Assembly (NCBI GenBank): GCA_905221605.1
Contig: CAJNDS010000680.1
Location: 563,204 to 623,203, forward strand
From: Symbiodinium natans
Taxonomy: Eukaryota; Sar; Dinophyceae; Suessiales; Symbiodiniaceae
Direction: 5' to 3'
Length of the DNA stretch: 60,000 nucleotides
Below the pieces are notes generated by a model. That model was not told the DNA's origin and made no database searches. It saw only the letters and a list, made by a program, of their open reading frames with translations. The translations under genes were made by a program, and so were the position numbers. Positions within the stretch are counted from its first letter, which is position 1. Each line of letters opens with the position of its first letter. Of the stretch, positions 1-10,214 are shown one piece after another.

Positions 1-454
1 ACTGATGTCAAGCGCTTGCAGCACGGCGATGCTGAAGCAAGCCGTCTTGCCCGATCCATTCTGCGCCTGGACAGAAAGAGCAAGCGTGAAGCCTGTGTCA
101 GCAGCTATTGTGCAGAGATGAAAGCGACTGCGCGCCTGTGCCTGAAGACTTTTGCCGCGTTGACCTTTCTCACCCAGAATACGTGGCAGGGTGTGTGCCT
201 GCAGCAGATCATCCGAAAATTTCAAGAAGTGGACTCTCAGATTCTGCTGGCTTCTGGAACTAGCTGGGGGGAAGCTTGCCACTTCCACTTCTTATTCGAC
301 GTCCCTGCCTGGATGACGGAGGGCTTCACGTAGCCCAAATAGTGAATGCCCTCAGGCTAGCACAATAAGCCGATGCTACGACACGAACTGCCGCATACAA
401 CATCCTGTGCGCGTGGCGTCCATCACCTCCTTGCTCAGGCCGAAGCTCTCAAAA
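1..454 (-). CDS. DEAD-box RNA helicase, DBP5/DDX19-like, partial (5' exons)
   Basis: An ATP-dependent RNA helicase whose gene runs leftwards out of the window. Four small exons join in frame: 454-421, 356-309, 198-136 and 66-1. They encode a stretch with the aromatic SFE and GLS residues ahead of the Q motif, then GYVKPSVIQ (Q motif), a short linker, and AQNGSGKTACF (Walker A/motif I). The AQ-x-NGSGKT form of motif I and the spacing from SFE to PSVIQ fit the DBP5/DDX19 mRNA-export branch better than eIF4A, but only about 75 residues are visible. Introns are 64, 110 and 69 nt; their donors read GA, GC and GC and all acceptors are AG. DEAD motif and helicase C domain would lie beyond position 1. 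Earlier exons must lie above 454 but I could not place them. Family call is firm, subfamily is inference. Confidence 0.8.
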
Positions 455-2606
455 CTGGGTGATGCGAGAGGGCAGAGAACAAAAAGAGTGCGTTTGACGA
501 GTTTCTAACAGGGGGCCCTAAACCTCAACCCCTGAATTCCTCATAGGGCTCTGAGTTTCAAGCTTCTTTTCAGATGACAGGAGCATCTCGGTCCGGGGAA
601 ACTCAATTTCCTCCAGGATTTCTTCGACACAACGAGCCCTGCTTCACTCGGAGTCCTCGGAGTTCTCTCGGAACTCCGGCTGAAAACGCTTTTGTCATGA
701 TTCCGGCCTCGTCCTGGACTTCAACTGTGGCCTTGTCCTGCGAACAAAGACATGCAAAATCATGCGGAACCTGTCCACCTTGCAACCAGGTGGACCCCCT
801 GCCAACCTCGCCCACCAAGCCACCAGAACCACCTCGTAGCAACAAGGCACATGTTTGCCACATTTGTCAAAGGCTAGAGCTACATGGAGTGTGGGCCGTC
901 TCCGCATGGTGCAGTGCAGCATCCTTGCCTGAATACCAGGGCGAGCTGTTTCTGTCCTGCCAGAAAGCTTGAACGACCGGGGAAATTGCAGATGCCCGTG
1001 AGAACTCAAACCCGCACTATCATTTGCAGCTGTCCGAGGACCAGCCGCCGGAATTCCCCCACTTCTTGCCACCTTTGCATCAAAAAAAACCAAGCACCGA
1101 GGGAGAGAAAGGACTGGGTCGCAAGCACAACAAACACTGAATCCGGGCCTCCTCCTGAGTAGCCACCCCACTTGTGACTGCTTTCTTTGTCCCATGTCTG
1201 GTCCTTGCCAGAGTCCCTGTCATCCCAGCCGCCATGTCCCGTGGACTCAGCCAGGCAGCTTAGTCAGGTTGGAGGGGGCAAACAAACTGTCGATACTGTC
1301 CACCTGTTCTTATTTTGCACAAGTCAAACCACGGGCAAGGCTGGGCAGCGAACCGTCGGCTTGTAGTTCGACCAAGCTGCACCGGCCCTTCGAGGACGGA
1401 ACTTTAGGGTCCCGAAGCAAGAAGCAGACACTCCCACCGCGCAACTCCTCTGAGGCGCAGTCCCTGCTTCGAATCCTGGTGGCTGAGGCAAGGCCTCACG
1501 GCCTCACATTGCACATGGCACCAGGGTTCAAAATTGGAGGAGAGCTCTCACCATCGGGAACGAGCTGAAATCGATGCAGAAGCTGCGGCTCATGCAGCTT
1601 CAACACCAAACAGGATGTGCATGCTGAAATGGGCCATTCAGACTGCATGCCAAGGTGCTCAGATTCCAGTCAGCCATGGCGCAGAGATCCAATGCTCTGC
1701 TAGCTTTAAGGCACGTAAAGTCTGGAAGCTGAAGGTTGAAGATGGCTGGGTTCCGTGCTACCAGAGGTCAACATTGTTGGCAGGGCTTTGCTTGAGATCA
1801 TGGGTGTCTGAGTGTCCGTATTCTGTGTGACCGGTTGGGAGCTGGAGACCGAGCGGCACGTTGAGCACTTGTTGACCCGTTTCATCATGCACTGGCTTGA
1901 AAGGCACATGTACAGTGACTCTACACTGAAGATACTCAATATTGAATATCTCCAAGAAAGCAAGCACATCAGATTATTCCGTCAAAAACAAGGCCACCGT
2001 AAACGCCCCAACTCCCAGCGAGCGAGACATCGGCCGCTGGTGCCACCTCCCCTGGTTGGGACTCCCGACTGGTCAGATGGTCAGTCAGCCTCAAGATACA
2101 CCTCGTCTGGAATCGGCAAGCTGGACGTCCAACTCAGATGCATCCCAAGCCCCGTAGCCGATCTTAGTGACCTCCTTACTCTTGGGTTGCAGGCTCTTGC
2201 CCACATGAGCTTTCAGATGTGTGAAGCTGTTAAGCCATCTCAGGCCGAGGAGAAAGCCTACGTCCGACCGCTCCACCTAGACAAACCTAAGCACCCGAGC
2301 CGCCTAGCAAGAGGCAGCCGCAACAACATGGATGAAACACCTGGCAAAGAGAAGAGCAAAGCAGCTCATGAACCAACAGCGAACACTTACCTGTGACTTG
2401 GCGTGACTGTATATGATTGTAACCTCTGGCTGGTGACTTCGCTATATGCTTTCGAAGATGCCAAAGATTGCCAAAGAAACTGACTGACCCCTCCTTCAAG
2501 GTCACCGTCCACTCATTTACCTCCTGCTGCGCCTCTCCTTTTTTGTCCTTGTGCACAAGGCGGGCATCACGCCTTCAAGGCCACAACAAAGTGCGGCAGG
2601 TGCCCA
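455..2606. other. no confidently recognised gene
   Basis: This should hold the first exons of the DEAD-box helicase on the minus strand, but none is recognisable. A pyrimidine-rich acceptor sits directly before position 454 on the minus strand. An open frame of 194 codons (1812-2396, plus strand) has a GTG as its first possible start and no recognised domain; I regard it as chance. A small palindrome around CAATATTG lies near 1937. Confidence 0.4.
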
Positions 2607-5098
2607 TCACAAGGTCCCGAACTCGTCGGCGAAGCGACATCTTCCGGCCGCAGTGTCTGCAACATGGTCCTGCAAGTTGTGCTGCCACTTATCCCGGAAC
2701 TGACCAGGAAGAACGTCCGTAATCTCACGCCAGCATGGAAGACTCCGTTGCGGCTCGCAGCACACTTCACACAGGTTCGGCCAGCGCTTTTGCAGAACAT
2801 CGAGGTGGTCTCCCATCATCTTGCAGTGCGGCTGTCGTCGCAGCAGGTCTACAACGATGAGTTCTTCAACACCAAAGCGGCACCAAATGCCCTGGCCATA
2901 TCGCATGAGCGGTATCGGCTCACCGCCGATGTACTCCCCCGCAAGGGTCGTCTGAGATCCCACACGCCCAGGGCTGTCAAGCCGGTTGACGGAAACGAGG
3001 TGAAAGCGATTCTCGGTCGCGCGCTCCGTCGCTGCCATCTCAGCTGCCTCGCTCCTGTCCCAATCGGTGGGGTGGAGCACAACCTCCGCAGCTTGCAGCG
3101 CAATGCACCGTGAGAGCTCAGGGCTCCAGACTTCGTCACCGATGAGCATAGCCACACGTCCCAACCCAGGGAGTGTCTCGACCACTATGCAGCCACCCGG
3201 AGAAGCCCAAGAGCTTTCCGCACGATTCAAGTGGGTCTTTCGGTACTTCAGTAGCACTGACCCATCCGCTCCAACCAAATAGGCGGTGTGAAAACGGATG
3301 CCTGCTTCTTCTTCAACAAGGCTGCAGCAAAGGTTGAAATTACTGTCCTTACACCAGCCTTGGACCTTCTTCAGGATCTCGCTCGAGTAGGAGGCAGCTT
3401 CCGCAGGATCATTTTGGACCTCGTTGCGACGGAAGCACCAGAGGGCCGGCAGAACGCCCAGCGCAGCTCCCCGACGGGCGGCGTAGGACACCTGTCGCTG
3501 GGTCATCCACTCGGTGCACTGCCGAGTGTGCGTCGCGCTCAGCTGCATCATGGCCACCTTCAAGACGGCGGGGCCCTCAAAGGGCAAAGCAGCAGGTTCT
3601 ACAGGCGCAGGGCCATACATCACCGCAGCCGGCACCGACTCCAGGGGTAGCCGCATCGGCTCGTACAAGTCGGGACGGCGAAAAGCCCACAGGTCAGCCC
3701 AGCTGCTCTCCTTGAGCTCAGACTGCCAGGGCATTACGTCCGAAATGACCATGTCGTCATGCTCCTCTGAGGCCACAACCCTCTGACCTGAAGGATCACA
3801 AATCTCAGAGCCTCCTGTCCACGGCCACAGCAGGCCCACAGTGTTCGGGTTGCCCACTGTGTTGGAGGCTACGTGCCAAACCCCGTTCTCCAATGCACCT
3901 GCAAGGGCAGAACGTGGCAGAACAAGGACAGAAGCTCATCTCATTTTAGTCTTATATAGCCCATAGCTAAGCCACCAAAGTGCATCTTGGCAAAGGCTGC
4001 TAGCATGCTGACCAAATCACGTAGTGGAATGTGCAGTCTCATTTCATCGGGTCCACGGCTGTTCAAAGAGTTCAGAAGAACCTGGGCACCCTTCAGACAA
4101 AGCACACGCGCCGCTTCAGGAACAATCCCGTCCGCGCAGCAAAGAACGCCTAGTCGTCCCAATTCGGTGTCGAAAACCTGATAGGGCTCACTGCCCGGTT
4201 CAAAAAGGGTGTACTCATAGTCCCAAAGGACATGCTTCTTCACCGCCCCAACGATGTTTCCAGACGGCGAGATGAGCAAGATTCCAATGTGAACAGTTGG
4301 CTTCTGCCGTCCACGGAGATCAACCCCCAAGGATGCCCAAATCCCAATTTCCCGGCAAGCCCTGCGAATGCCCGTGACGAAGCTCCCAGATAGGGTCTCC
4401 GAATGCTCCCAGCAAAGCTCCCTGCTTGGCTTGCCATCCTTGAAATACGTCCTGTCGCGATTCGAGTTCTCAGGCATGACAACAAGGTGCGCACCTTCTG
4501 ATTTCGCCTTCCTCATCCAGGATATACACGTCTTCAGGTTGAACTCCACGTCCACGCCCGAGAAAAACTGACAGGCAGCTGCCTTCCACCGCTCAATAAA
4601 TGGAGAACGCTCAAAGAACCGGGAGGCCTGCATAGCCGCCTCTCCACCAGGCATCTGGTGCAGAGTATAATCCACTCTTAGCTCATTCGCTGTGACGAAG
4701 CTGCTGCACATTTTCAACAACATGTCTTCACCCTGAACAGACACGACTTGCTCGGTGCAGAATCCCCGTGTTGTCCAGAAATGGCGCCACTCATCTTGGC
4801 TTGCTCCGATGCGAGGCACCTGCAGCGGCCTCTTATGCTTCTTGCCGTTCATCGTAAGGATGTAGTCGACCTGCAAACCTTCCCTCCAGCTGTGTTGCTG
4901 AACGAGTCGTAGCTGATCCTTCGTGGCTGAGACAAAGATAAGCACCTGCTGTTCCAAGGCGTCCCGAGCAGCCTCTTCATCCGGCACGCCCAGGCTGCAG
5001 AGAAAGCGCTGGAAGCCGTTCGGTTCATCTTCGAAGTTGGAACGAACCCATCGACCCAAGAACAGGCCAGGGTCTGCAAAGCTCTCAACCTCGGCCAT
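2607..5098 (-). CDS. FABP-like domain fused to two tandem nitrilase-superfamily domains
   Basis: Two exons, 5098-4021 and 3898-2607, join in frame across a 122-nt GT-AG intron to give 789 residues. Residues 1 to about 155 resemble a fatty-acid-binding/lipocalin-type barrel (FLGRW start, LGV and repeated short strands). Residues about 172-420 are a carbon-nitrogen hydrolase with the full triad visible: E210 (VVMPEN), K287 (VKKH) and C321 (LCCAD), and the intron falls just before ENGVWHVASN. Residues about 472-700 are a second hydrolase copy that keeps the lysine (K580, YRKTHL) but has A511 where the glutamate should be (LPAL) and G613 where the nucleophilic cysteine should be (LIGDE). The first domain should cleave a C-N bond (amidase or nitrilase type; substrate unknown), the second may be regulatory. 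The ATG at 5098 follows an AG acceptor at 5112 and is a good start. Confidence 0.82.
3899..4020 (-). other. GT-AG intron of the tandem nitrilase gene
   Basis: Reading on the minus strand, the donor GTGATTTGG follows CCACTAC and the acceptor is CCCTTGCAG followed by GTGCATTGG. Removal restores codon CGT and joins two parts of one nitrilase domain; the summed coding length is exactly 790 codons including the stop. This supports the boundaries strongly. Confidence 0.85.
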
Positions 5099-5125
5099 GG
5101 CTCCGTCGACGCTGCAAAAGTCTGG
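5099..5125 (-). promoter_or_regulatory. candidate 3' splice site upstream of nitrilase start codon
   Basis: On the minus strand the sequence CAGACTTTTGCAG ends 13 nt before the ATG of the nitrilase gene. It could accept the trans-spliced leader used by dinoflagellate mRNAs or end a 5' UTR intron; sequence alone cannot tell which. Confidence 0.4.
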
Positions 5126-5381
5126 TGTCAGGGACAGTGCTCACAAAAAACAAACACCAATTCCAGCCCGTTTGTGTGATTTCAGGCATGCTGTTATTGC
5201 CAATGAGCCCAACGCGAGCTCAGTAAAGAGGCGGCAAAGACAACAAAGCAAAGCAATGCATGCAAGGCATAAAACCAAGCCACACTGCCAAGGCCTGTTG
5301 AAACAATGAGCAGGGCGAAACCAACGATGCAAGACCAAGGGCACATGGCCACAGAAGAGGAGCTGAAGCAACCGTTTGCAC
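5118..5381 (-). repeat. dispersed repeat, copy 1 (partner at 40977-41230)
   Basis: About 260 bp that recurs in the opposite orientation at 40977-41230, with roughly nine bases in ten identical by eye. In both copies one frame stays open and encodes a hydrophobic segment (CIVGFALLIVSTGLGSVAW) ending at the corresponding stop codon. It abuts the 5' end of the nitrilase gene. It could be a small non-autonomous element or a duplicated exon; no terminal inverted repeat was seen. Confidence 0.75.
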
Positions 5382-6261
5382 AAGACATCTCAGAATGTGG
5401 AACACATCAGAAAGTAAAGACACCTTCAGATTCAAACTTTGGACTCTCGTGGAAAGCCCTAAGGCTGTATGATACTGTATGATACTGTACAGTACTGTCT
5501 ATGCTCAATAAATTTGGTTCCCAAACCTCACCAAACCACAAGTCACAAAGTGCTTGAACATCAAACTGTGATTCAGGGAGAGGCCACTCTAACACACCTT
5601 GGGCAAGTCACCCCGGGCACAAATACCGCTGGGTGTTTGCAACCCGAGCCATGCCTGGAGCCATACCTGGTTCGATGGTAGGTCGGACATGTCCAAGTTG
5701 CGGCTTACTAGTAAGCCAATCCGTGGTTTAAGCCATTTCCACAACCATGCGGTTGAAAAAACAGCTCCCGAGGTGGTGTGCATGGCAACTCCTGACTCAA
5801 CTGACAAGAACACACTGCCTGACATCATCAGCACAAACATGAGACTCACTACCTTACCCGATCGAAAGTGGCAACTCTGGTGCCATGATAGCACCTACGC
5901 ACTTTAAGTGCGGCTGGCGCGTAAGAACGCAGGTGCTGGCATGCAGCATGGGCTGACTGATTCCTGGTGTCTTTGCTACAGTAGCGTTTGGAGTTTAAGG
6001 CTCAGGCCTGGCATGCTCCAAGCTTGAGCCAGAGACGTGTACGGTAAGAGGCCAGCACGCTGACCATGTCCGTTTCATGGAACTTCCAAGCTGAAACCTG
6101 ACGCCAACTGCCGTTTTGCGGGCAGCTTGCAGGTTGTCCTTTTTGGCAGGGCGAGTGAAGGGCTGGCTGCCTTGGCATTCCCAGTACAGGTTTTGCCGTA
6201 GAGGCTTGTGAACGGCGCTAGATCCATCTAGAATCCTTCAAACAATTGAAGCCTTTCGCCG
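5382..6261. other. intergenic, no gene seen
   Basis: Contains a short imperfect microsatellite of TATGATACTG at 5467-5500. The motif CTTGAGCCA near 6021, complementary to the last nine bases of the dinoflagellate spliced leader, is too short to interpret. No supported coding region. Confidence 0.4.
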
Positions 6262-7578
6262 CTAAGGCTGCGGTGGCTTGTAAAGGATAGCATCGAAGCT
6301 GCCCTTTTGCGGCTTGACAATTTTGCCTTGGTCGTAGAGATAGCACACTGCCGAGTCATAAACCACAGCTCCTGCATGCTCAGTACGATAGCACGCATCA
6401 ACGTCAACATTCTCCACGGGTGCGCTCCATCGGTGAGTCTGCGTGTGGCTTTGGCGTTTTCGGAGCAACCAGCTATCACCCAATGCCTCGAGGCATACGA
6501 CTTGAAAATCACATAAGCCCGTGTCCGAGAAGCTTCGATGTGGCATTCTCAAAATGTTCTTACACTCTTGTGGCTTCGGCACGCCTTCTGCATCGGAGCT
6601 TCTGCAACTTTCGTAGTCAGCGTCTTCGACGTCTTCGATGTCATGTCCAGGTGGTCTGTACAACACAAAATCAAAGTCCTTGTGCGGTTGCAACTCCTCA
6701 CGAGGATTGTAGCTAATGCATTGCCCGGATATGTACGCCAAAGCATAGTCTTTGTTGTCCTTGAAATAACAGTCGTCTGCAGAAATGCCGTTTTCAATCT
6801 TCCATCTCTGACTTGCAGGTCTTCTGCTCAACTCATCATGCGCATATTTCTTCCGCAGCACGAAACCATTCCAATGATTTTTGCGCTTGCATAGCACCTG
6901 GATCCTAAGCCGTTGCCAATCGCTGAAGCTGCTGTGAGGTTTCAAAAGCTCCTGGTTGCAGTCTATCTCCCCCAGATCCTCCATTGGCTGCTCTGTGTCT
7001 GACAACGTTTGGCCGTTGATAGGTTTCTTGTACAGGACGTAGTCGCACGAATCAAGATCCTTCATGCGGGTTGCAGCAAAATATTTCAATACTGTGCCTT
7101 TAGGATAGCGGAAGCACACCCCTTTCCAGAACACCAAAGCGTTCTCCATGTTTTCTTCCTTGAAGCACTCCTTTACTGAGCTTTGACTTTGCTGCACTTC
7201 TTCTTCGTCGTCATAGGCTAGTACGTCCGCGTGTTCCCTCTGAGGACGGACCTGAATTCTTTTGTCCTCTTTAAGGCACATCTTTTGCCACCTCTTCAAA
7301 TCGCTGCCAGCCAACGTTCGATCATCGGTAGAAGCACACGATAAAGCCGCAAACCTGCTACCGGAGGTGTTTCCCTCAAGCAAAGACGCGGCTGCGATGG
7401 AGTCGGCAGGAGTGGCTCGTTTGGGCGTAGCATCTGCAATTTCTTCAAACCGGAATGCAGAAATCTGTCGAACTTCGGAGGGCTGTGTGCGATCTTCCAA
7501 AGCCGACCATTCTGGCCGGACTGCAAAGGATTGCAGGAAGGCCGCGAAAATCGTCAAATGGATCCTTGGGTTGAACGC
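6262..7578 (-). CDS. protein with three tandem copies of an unknown ~100-residue module
   Basis: The frame is open from 7578 to the stop at 6262 and has no ATG near its start; an upstream stop lies at 7579-7581, so the 5' end is probably a splice acceptor (AACCCAAG near 7567) and the first exon is elsewhere. The roughly 430 encoded residues show an acidic, serine-rich N-terminal third and then three diverged repeats. Each repeat has a basic, tryptophan-containing start, a central Cys-Tyr/Phe (ECFK, DCYF, ACYR), an Ala-Tyr/Val stretch followed by a cysteine and an aromatic residue (VCFRYP, QCISYN, VCYLYD), and ends with FD/CD-x-(V/I)-LY-(K/R)-(K/P)P. I do not recognise the family. The period and conservation argue for real coding. 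Neighbours give no functional clue. Confidence 0.6.
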   Translation of the reverse strand, partial: AFNPRIHLTIFAAFLQSFAVRPEWSALEDRTQPSEVRQISAFRFEEIADATPKRATPADSIAAASLLEGNTSGSRFAALSCASTDDRTLAGSDLKRWQKMCLKEDKRIQVRPQREHADVLAYDDEEEVQQSQSSVKECFKEENMENALVFWKGVCFRYPKGTVLKYFAATRMKDLDSCDYVLYKKPINGQTLSDTEQPMEDLGEIDCNQELLKPHSSFSDWQRLRIQVLCKRKNHWNGFVLRKKYAHDELSRRPASQRWKIENGISADDCYFKDNKDYALAYISGQCISYNPREELQPHKDFDFVLYRPPGHDIEDVEDADYESCRSSDAEGVPKPQECKNILRMPHRSFSDTGLCDFQVVCLEALGDSWLLRKRQSHTQTHRWSAPVENVDVDACYRTEHAGAVVYDSAVCYLYDQGKIVKPQKGSFDAILYKPPQP

Positions 7579-7664
7579 TTACGTTTGCAGCTTCAAGATA
7601 AAGTTGCGCCAAACTACATGTCACAGCGGGGTCTGTCAAATATGTGCAGGAAGAAGTCGAACAA

Positions 7665-8236
7665 ACGGGCGGGAAGGGGGGAGGGGGTAGGGAGGGGAGG
7701 GAGCGGAGGTTAAAATCGACACTTACAGAGGCTACTGCTATGCTGCACGCTTGTTCCTTCTAATCATATCCTTCACGAAAGAACCCTTGGCGGGGGCGGG
7801 GCGGGCACGGAGGGTGCGGGGGGAGGGGGTGGAGGGCGCGGAGGGCGCAGAGAAAGGGCACACAGAAAGGCGTGGTCGGAGAGCGCGGAGAGCGTGGCCG
7901 CCCTCCTTGTCCTCGCCCCCCGAACCCTTCCGTTCATCTTTCCGTCCCCTGCTGATCGCGCCTCAAAATTCATTCCGTCTGACCCTCCTCCATTGCCGAA
8001 GCATGCGCAGAATGGATGTTAAGCGCCGGCGAGGGGCGAGGGGGGGGAGGCGGGGGGGGGGGGGGGGGGGGGGGGGGGGAGGGGGGGGGGGGAGGGGGGG
8101 GGGGGGGGGGGGGGGGGAGGGGGGGGGGGAGGGGGGGGGGGAGGGGGGGGGGGGGGGGGGGGGGGAGGGGGGGGGGAGGGGGGGAGGGGGGAGAGGGGGG
8201 AGGGGGGGGAAAGGGGGGGGGAAGGGGCGGGTTGGA
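7665..8236 (+). repeat. G-rich/GA-rich simple sequence tract
   Basis: Three purine blocks (7665-7710, 7785-7865, 8035-8236) dominated by runs of G broken by single A. All long frames here are Gly/Arg or Pro-only artefacts. The longest block can form G-quadruplexes and is likely to be imprecisely assembled. Confidence 0.9.
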
Positions 8237-8636
8237 AAAATCATACCATCCCACTTGACTAGCTTCTCTTAGCTTGTCTTCTTTCCCTGTGTTTTCAAGG
8301 TTCATTCTATGCGAGTGGTCTTATTTGCAGAACATTTACAGCGCTCTGGGCACAACATTTCAAGCACATGCCATCTTTACTTTGGATGTTTAGACAAGCC
8401 TGTTTCAACGAAATCCATTCCGGCAATTCCATGTAATGGCCCGCGTTTGTTGGGTCGTAGTGGTCATAACATATTGTCAGCTAGAATATCCTAATCAATG
8501 TTTAACCTGACTTCACAAATTCTATTTTTCTATCTGCTGTTCTATGTCAAATGCCATTCTCTAACACTTTCTGAACATCGTCTGTGCTGTTAATCTCTAC
8601 GCTTCTGCTGCTTTATCTGTGTTTCGCTTTGGTGTC

Positions 8637-8640
<4 letters not shown>

Positions 8641-8669
<29 letters not shown>
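8641..8669 (+). repeat. (TG)n microsatellite
   Basis: Uninterrupted TG dinucleotide run of about 13 units. Confidence 0.95.
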
Positions 8670-8837
8670 CATGATAAACATGGATTAGCTAATAATACGC
8701 GCTGGAGGGCTGGTTTGCCCACAAGCATTCCTTTCAGTGACAATGTGATGTATAGATTTCGGGTTTAGGCTAAGAGGTTTAGGGAGTAGGTTTCAGGGTT
8801 CTAGGCTCTTCGGGGCATGAATGAGAATGAGAAAAGA

Positions 8838-9300
8838 CGCATATGCTTTGAAGCAAGCTTGCGAGACTGAAAAAAGCCCCCCCCCTCCCCCACATCTGCA
8901 CACACAAATGCTGGCATCATGGTTTCCAACATGTACGTGGGCTTTGAAGCAAGCTTGCGCCACTTAAAAAGCGAGGGGGTTGGGGGGGCACAGCCCCCCC
9001 CCCCAGTTGCACACACGATGCTGGCATCATGGTTTTCAAACATACACGTGTGCTTTGAAGCAAGCTTGCGCGACTGAAAAAAGCGGAGGGGAGGAGCAGC
9101 CCCCCCCCCCCCCATCTGCACACAGAATGCTGGCATCATATACGTGTGCTTGGAAGCAAGATTGCGTGACTTAAAAAAGCGGGGGGGTTGGGGGGGGGGG
9201 GGGGGGCAGCCCCCCCCCCATTTGCGCACACGATGCTGGCATGATGGTTTTCAAACATATACGTGTGCTTGGAAGCAAGCTTGCGCGACTTAAAAAGCGG
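8838..9300 (+). repeat. tandem array of ~100-bp units with G-run/C-run hairpins
   Basis: About five copies of a unit containing GAAGCAAGCTTGCG, then AAAAAGCGGGGG, a run of G, GCAGCCCCCCC and a TTTGCACACA stretch with TGCTGGCATCAT. The G run and following C run can form a near-perfect hairpin in each unit. Unit length varies from about 94 to 117 bp, mainly through the homopolymers. The same family occurs in reverse orientation at 25437-25735. Confidence 0.85.
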
Positions 9301-10214
9301 GGAGTGACGGGGCCAAGCATGGGAGAACTTGGAAAAAAAGGGGGGTTGGAATGCTGTCAACAGGATTTCCTGAGTCTTCCATCAGGAATCGCGGGCGAAG
9401 TCTAACAAAAACAAGCGTTTTTGCACCGACACCTTTTCCAGCCTAAACATTCAGAAATGCTTTTCTTCTCAGGGGAATAGCAGTTGTATCAGAACAGAAC
9501 GCCCACGTGTCAAACATCCAATTCCCGAATTCGTCGCGCGACATTGCGTGGAGCCGGAAATGTGCCAAGCCACAAAAGTACGCGCCTGCACAGTCCAAAC
9601 GACGTTGCCCTGGATTCTACCCCATGTGGCGCAGGCAAACCAGCCCTTCTCACCGGAAATAATGCAATGTTCATACTTGGGCTATTCTGCAAAAGTCTTT
9701 CAATCTTGAAGCCTGATATAATAGTTCATTTAAACTTCTTTTATGTTCGCGTAGTTTCCAGCGCTTCGCTTGTCATAGTTGATTTAATTTTGTGGCTCAT
9801 CTCACTGATGGTTCCTGAAACTTTTGATTTTGCTGTTCTGCAGCTTGCAGTAATTTATGTTTCTTATAGCCTGTTGTTCTGCATAGCTCTTGATATTGGG
9901 TTTCAAACGTATTGGATAAAGTTTCTTTGTTATTACATCTTTAGGTTATACGTTCTGTTCGTATTTGCTTTAACTCTCTTCCGTTTCTTGCATGTATATC
10001 ACCTATGTTGGATTTCAGAATGTCGTCTCTAATGTTTTCTGAGACGCCGTGTCCCTATACATTTACCCTGCAAAATTCGCCTCCGCCTCCGGCCGAGAGG
10101 CGTCCAGACACAGATTTGGCCTCCTTCGCCCCCGCCTCAAATCCTAGGTCCTGGCTGGACCCCCTGGCCCCCCCCCCAGTCGTGGGTCGACGAGGCTGCC
10201 GAGCTGGCGCGTGC
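9301..10214. other. no gene; AT-rich island at 9690-10030
   Basis: Between 9690 and 10030 composition turns strongly T-rich. An open frame of 182 codons (9484-10032, plus strand) is hydrophobic because of this composition and has no recognisable domain or ATG-proximal signal. I do not call it a gene. Confidence 0.4.

Noticed and set aside
7751-8305. Long open frames rich in Gly/Arg (plus) or Pro (minus)
   Set aside because: They come from poly-G and GA tracts and change completely with any length change; no domain or signal supports translation.
8838-9300. CRISPR-like array
   Set aside because: Units are continuous repeats with variable homopolymers, without conserved repeats separated by unique spacers; the genome is eukaryotic.
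9484-10032. Hydrophobic 182-codon frame, possible organelle-derived gene
   Set aside because: Hydrophobicity follows from high T content; no match to cytochrome or other organelle proteins is apparent.
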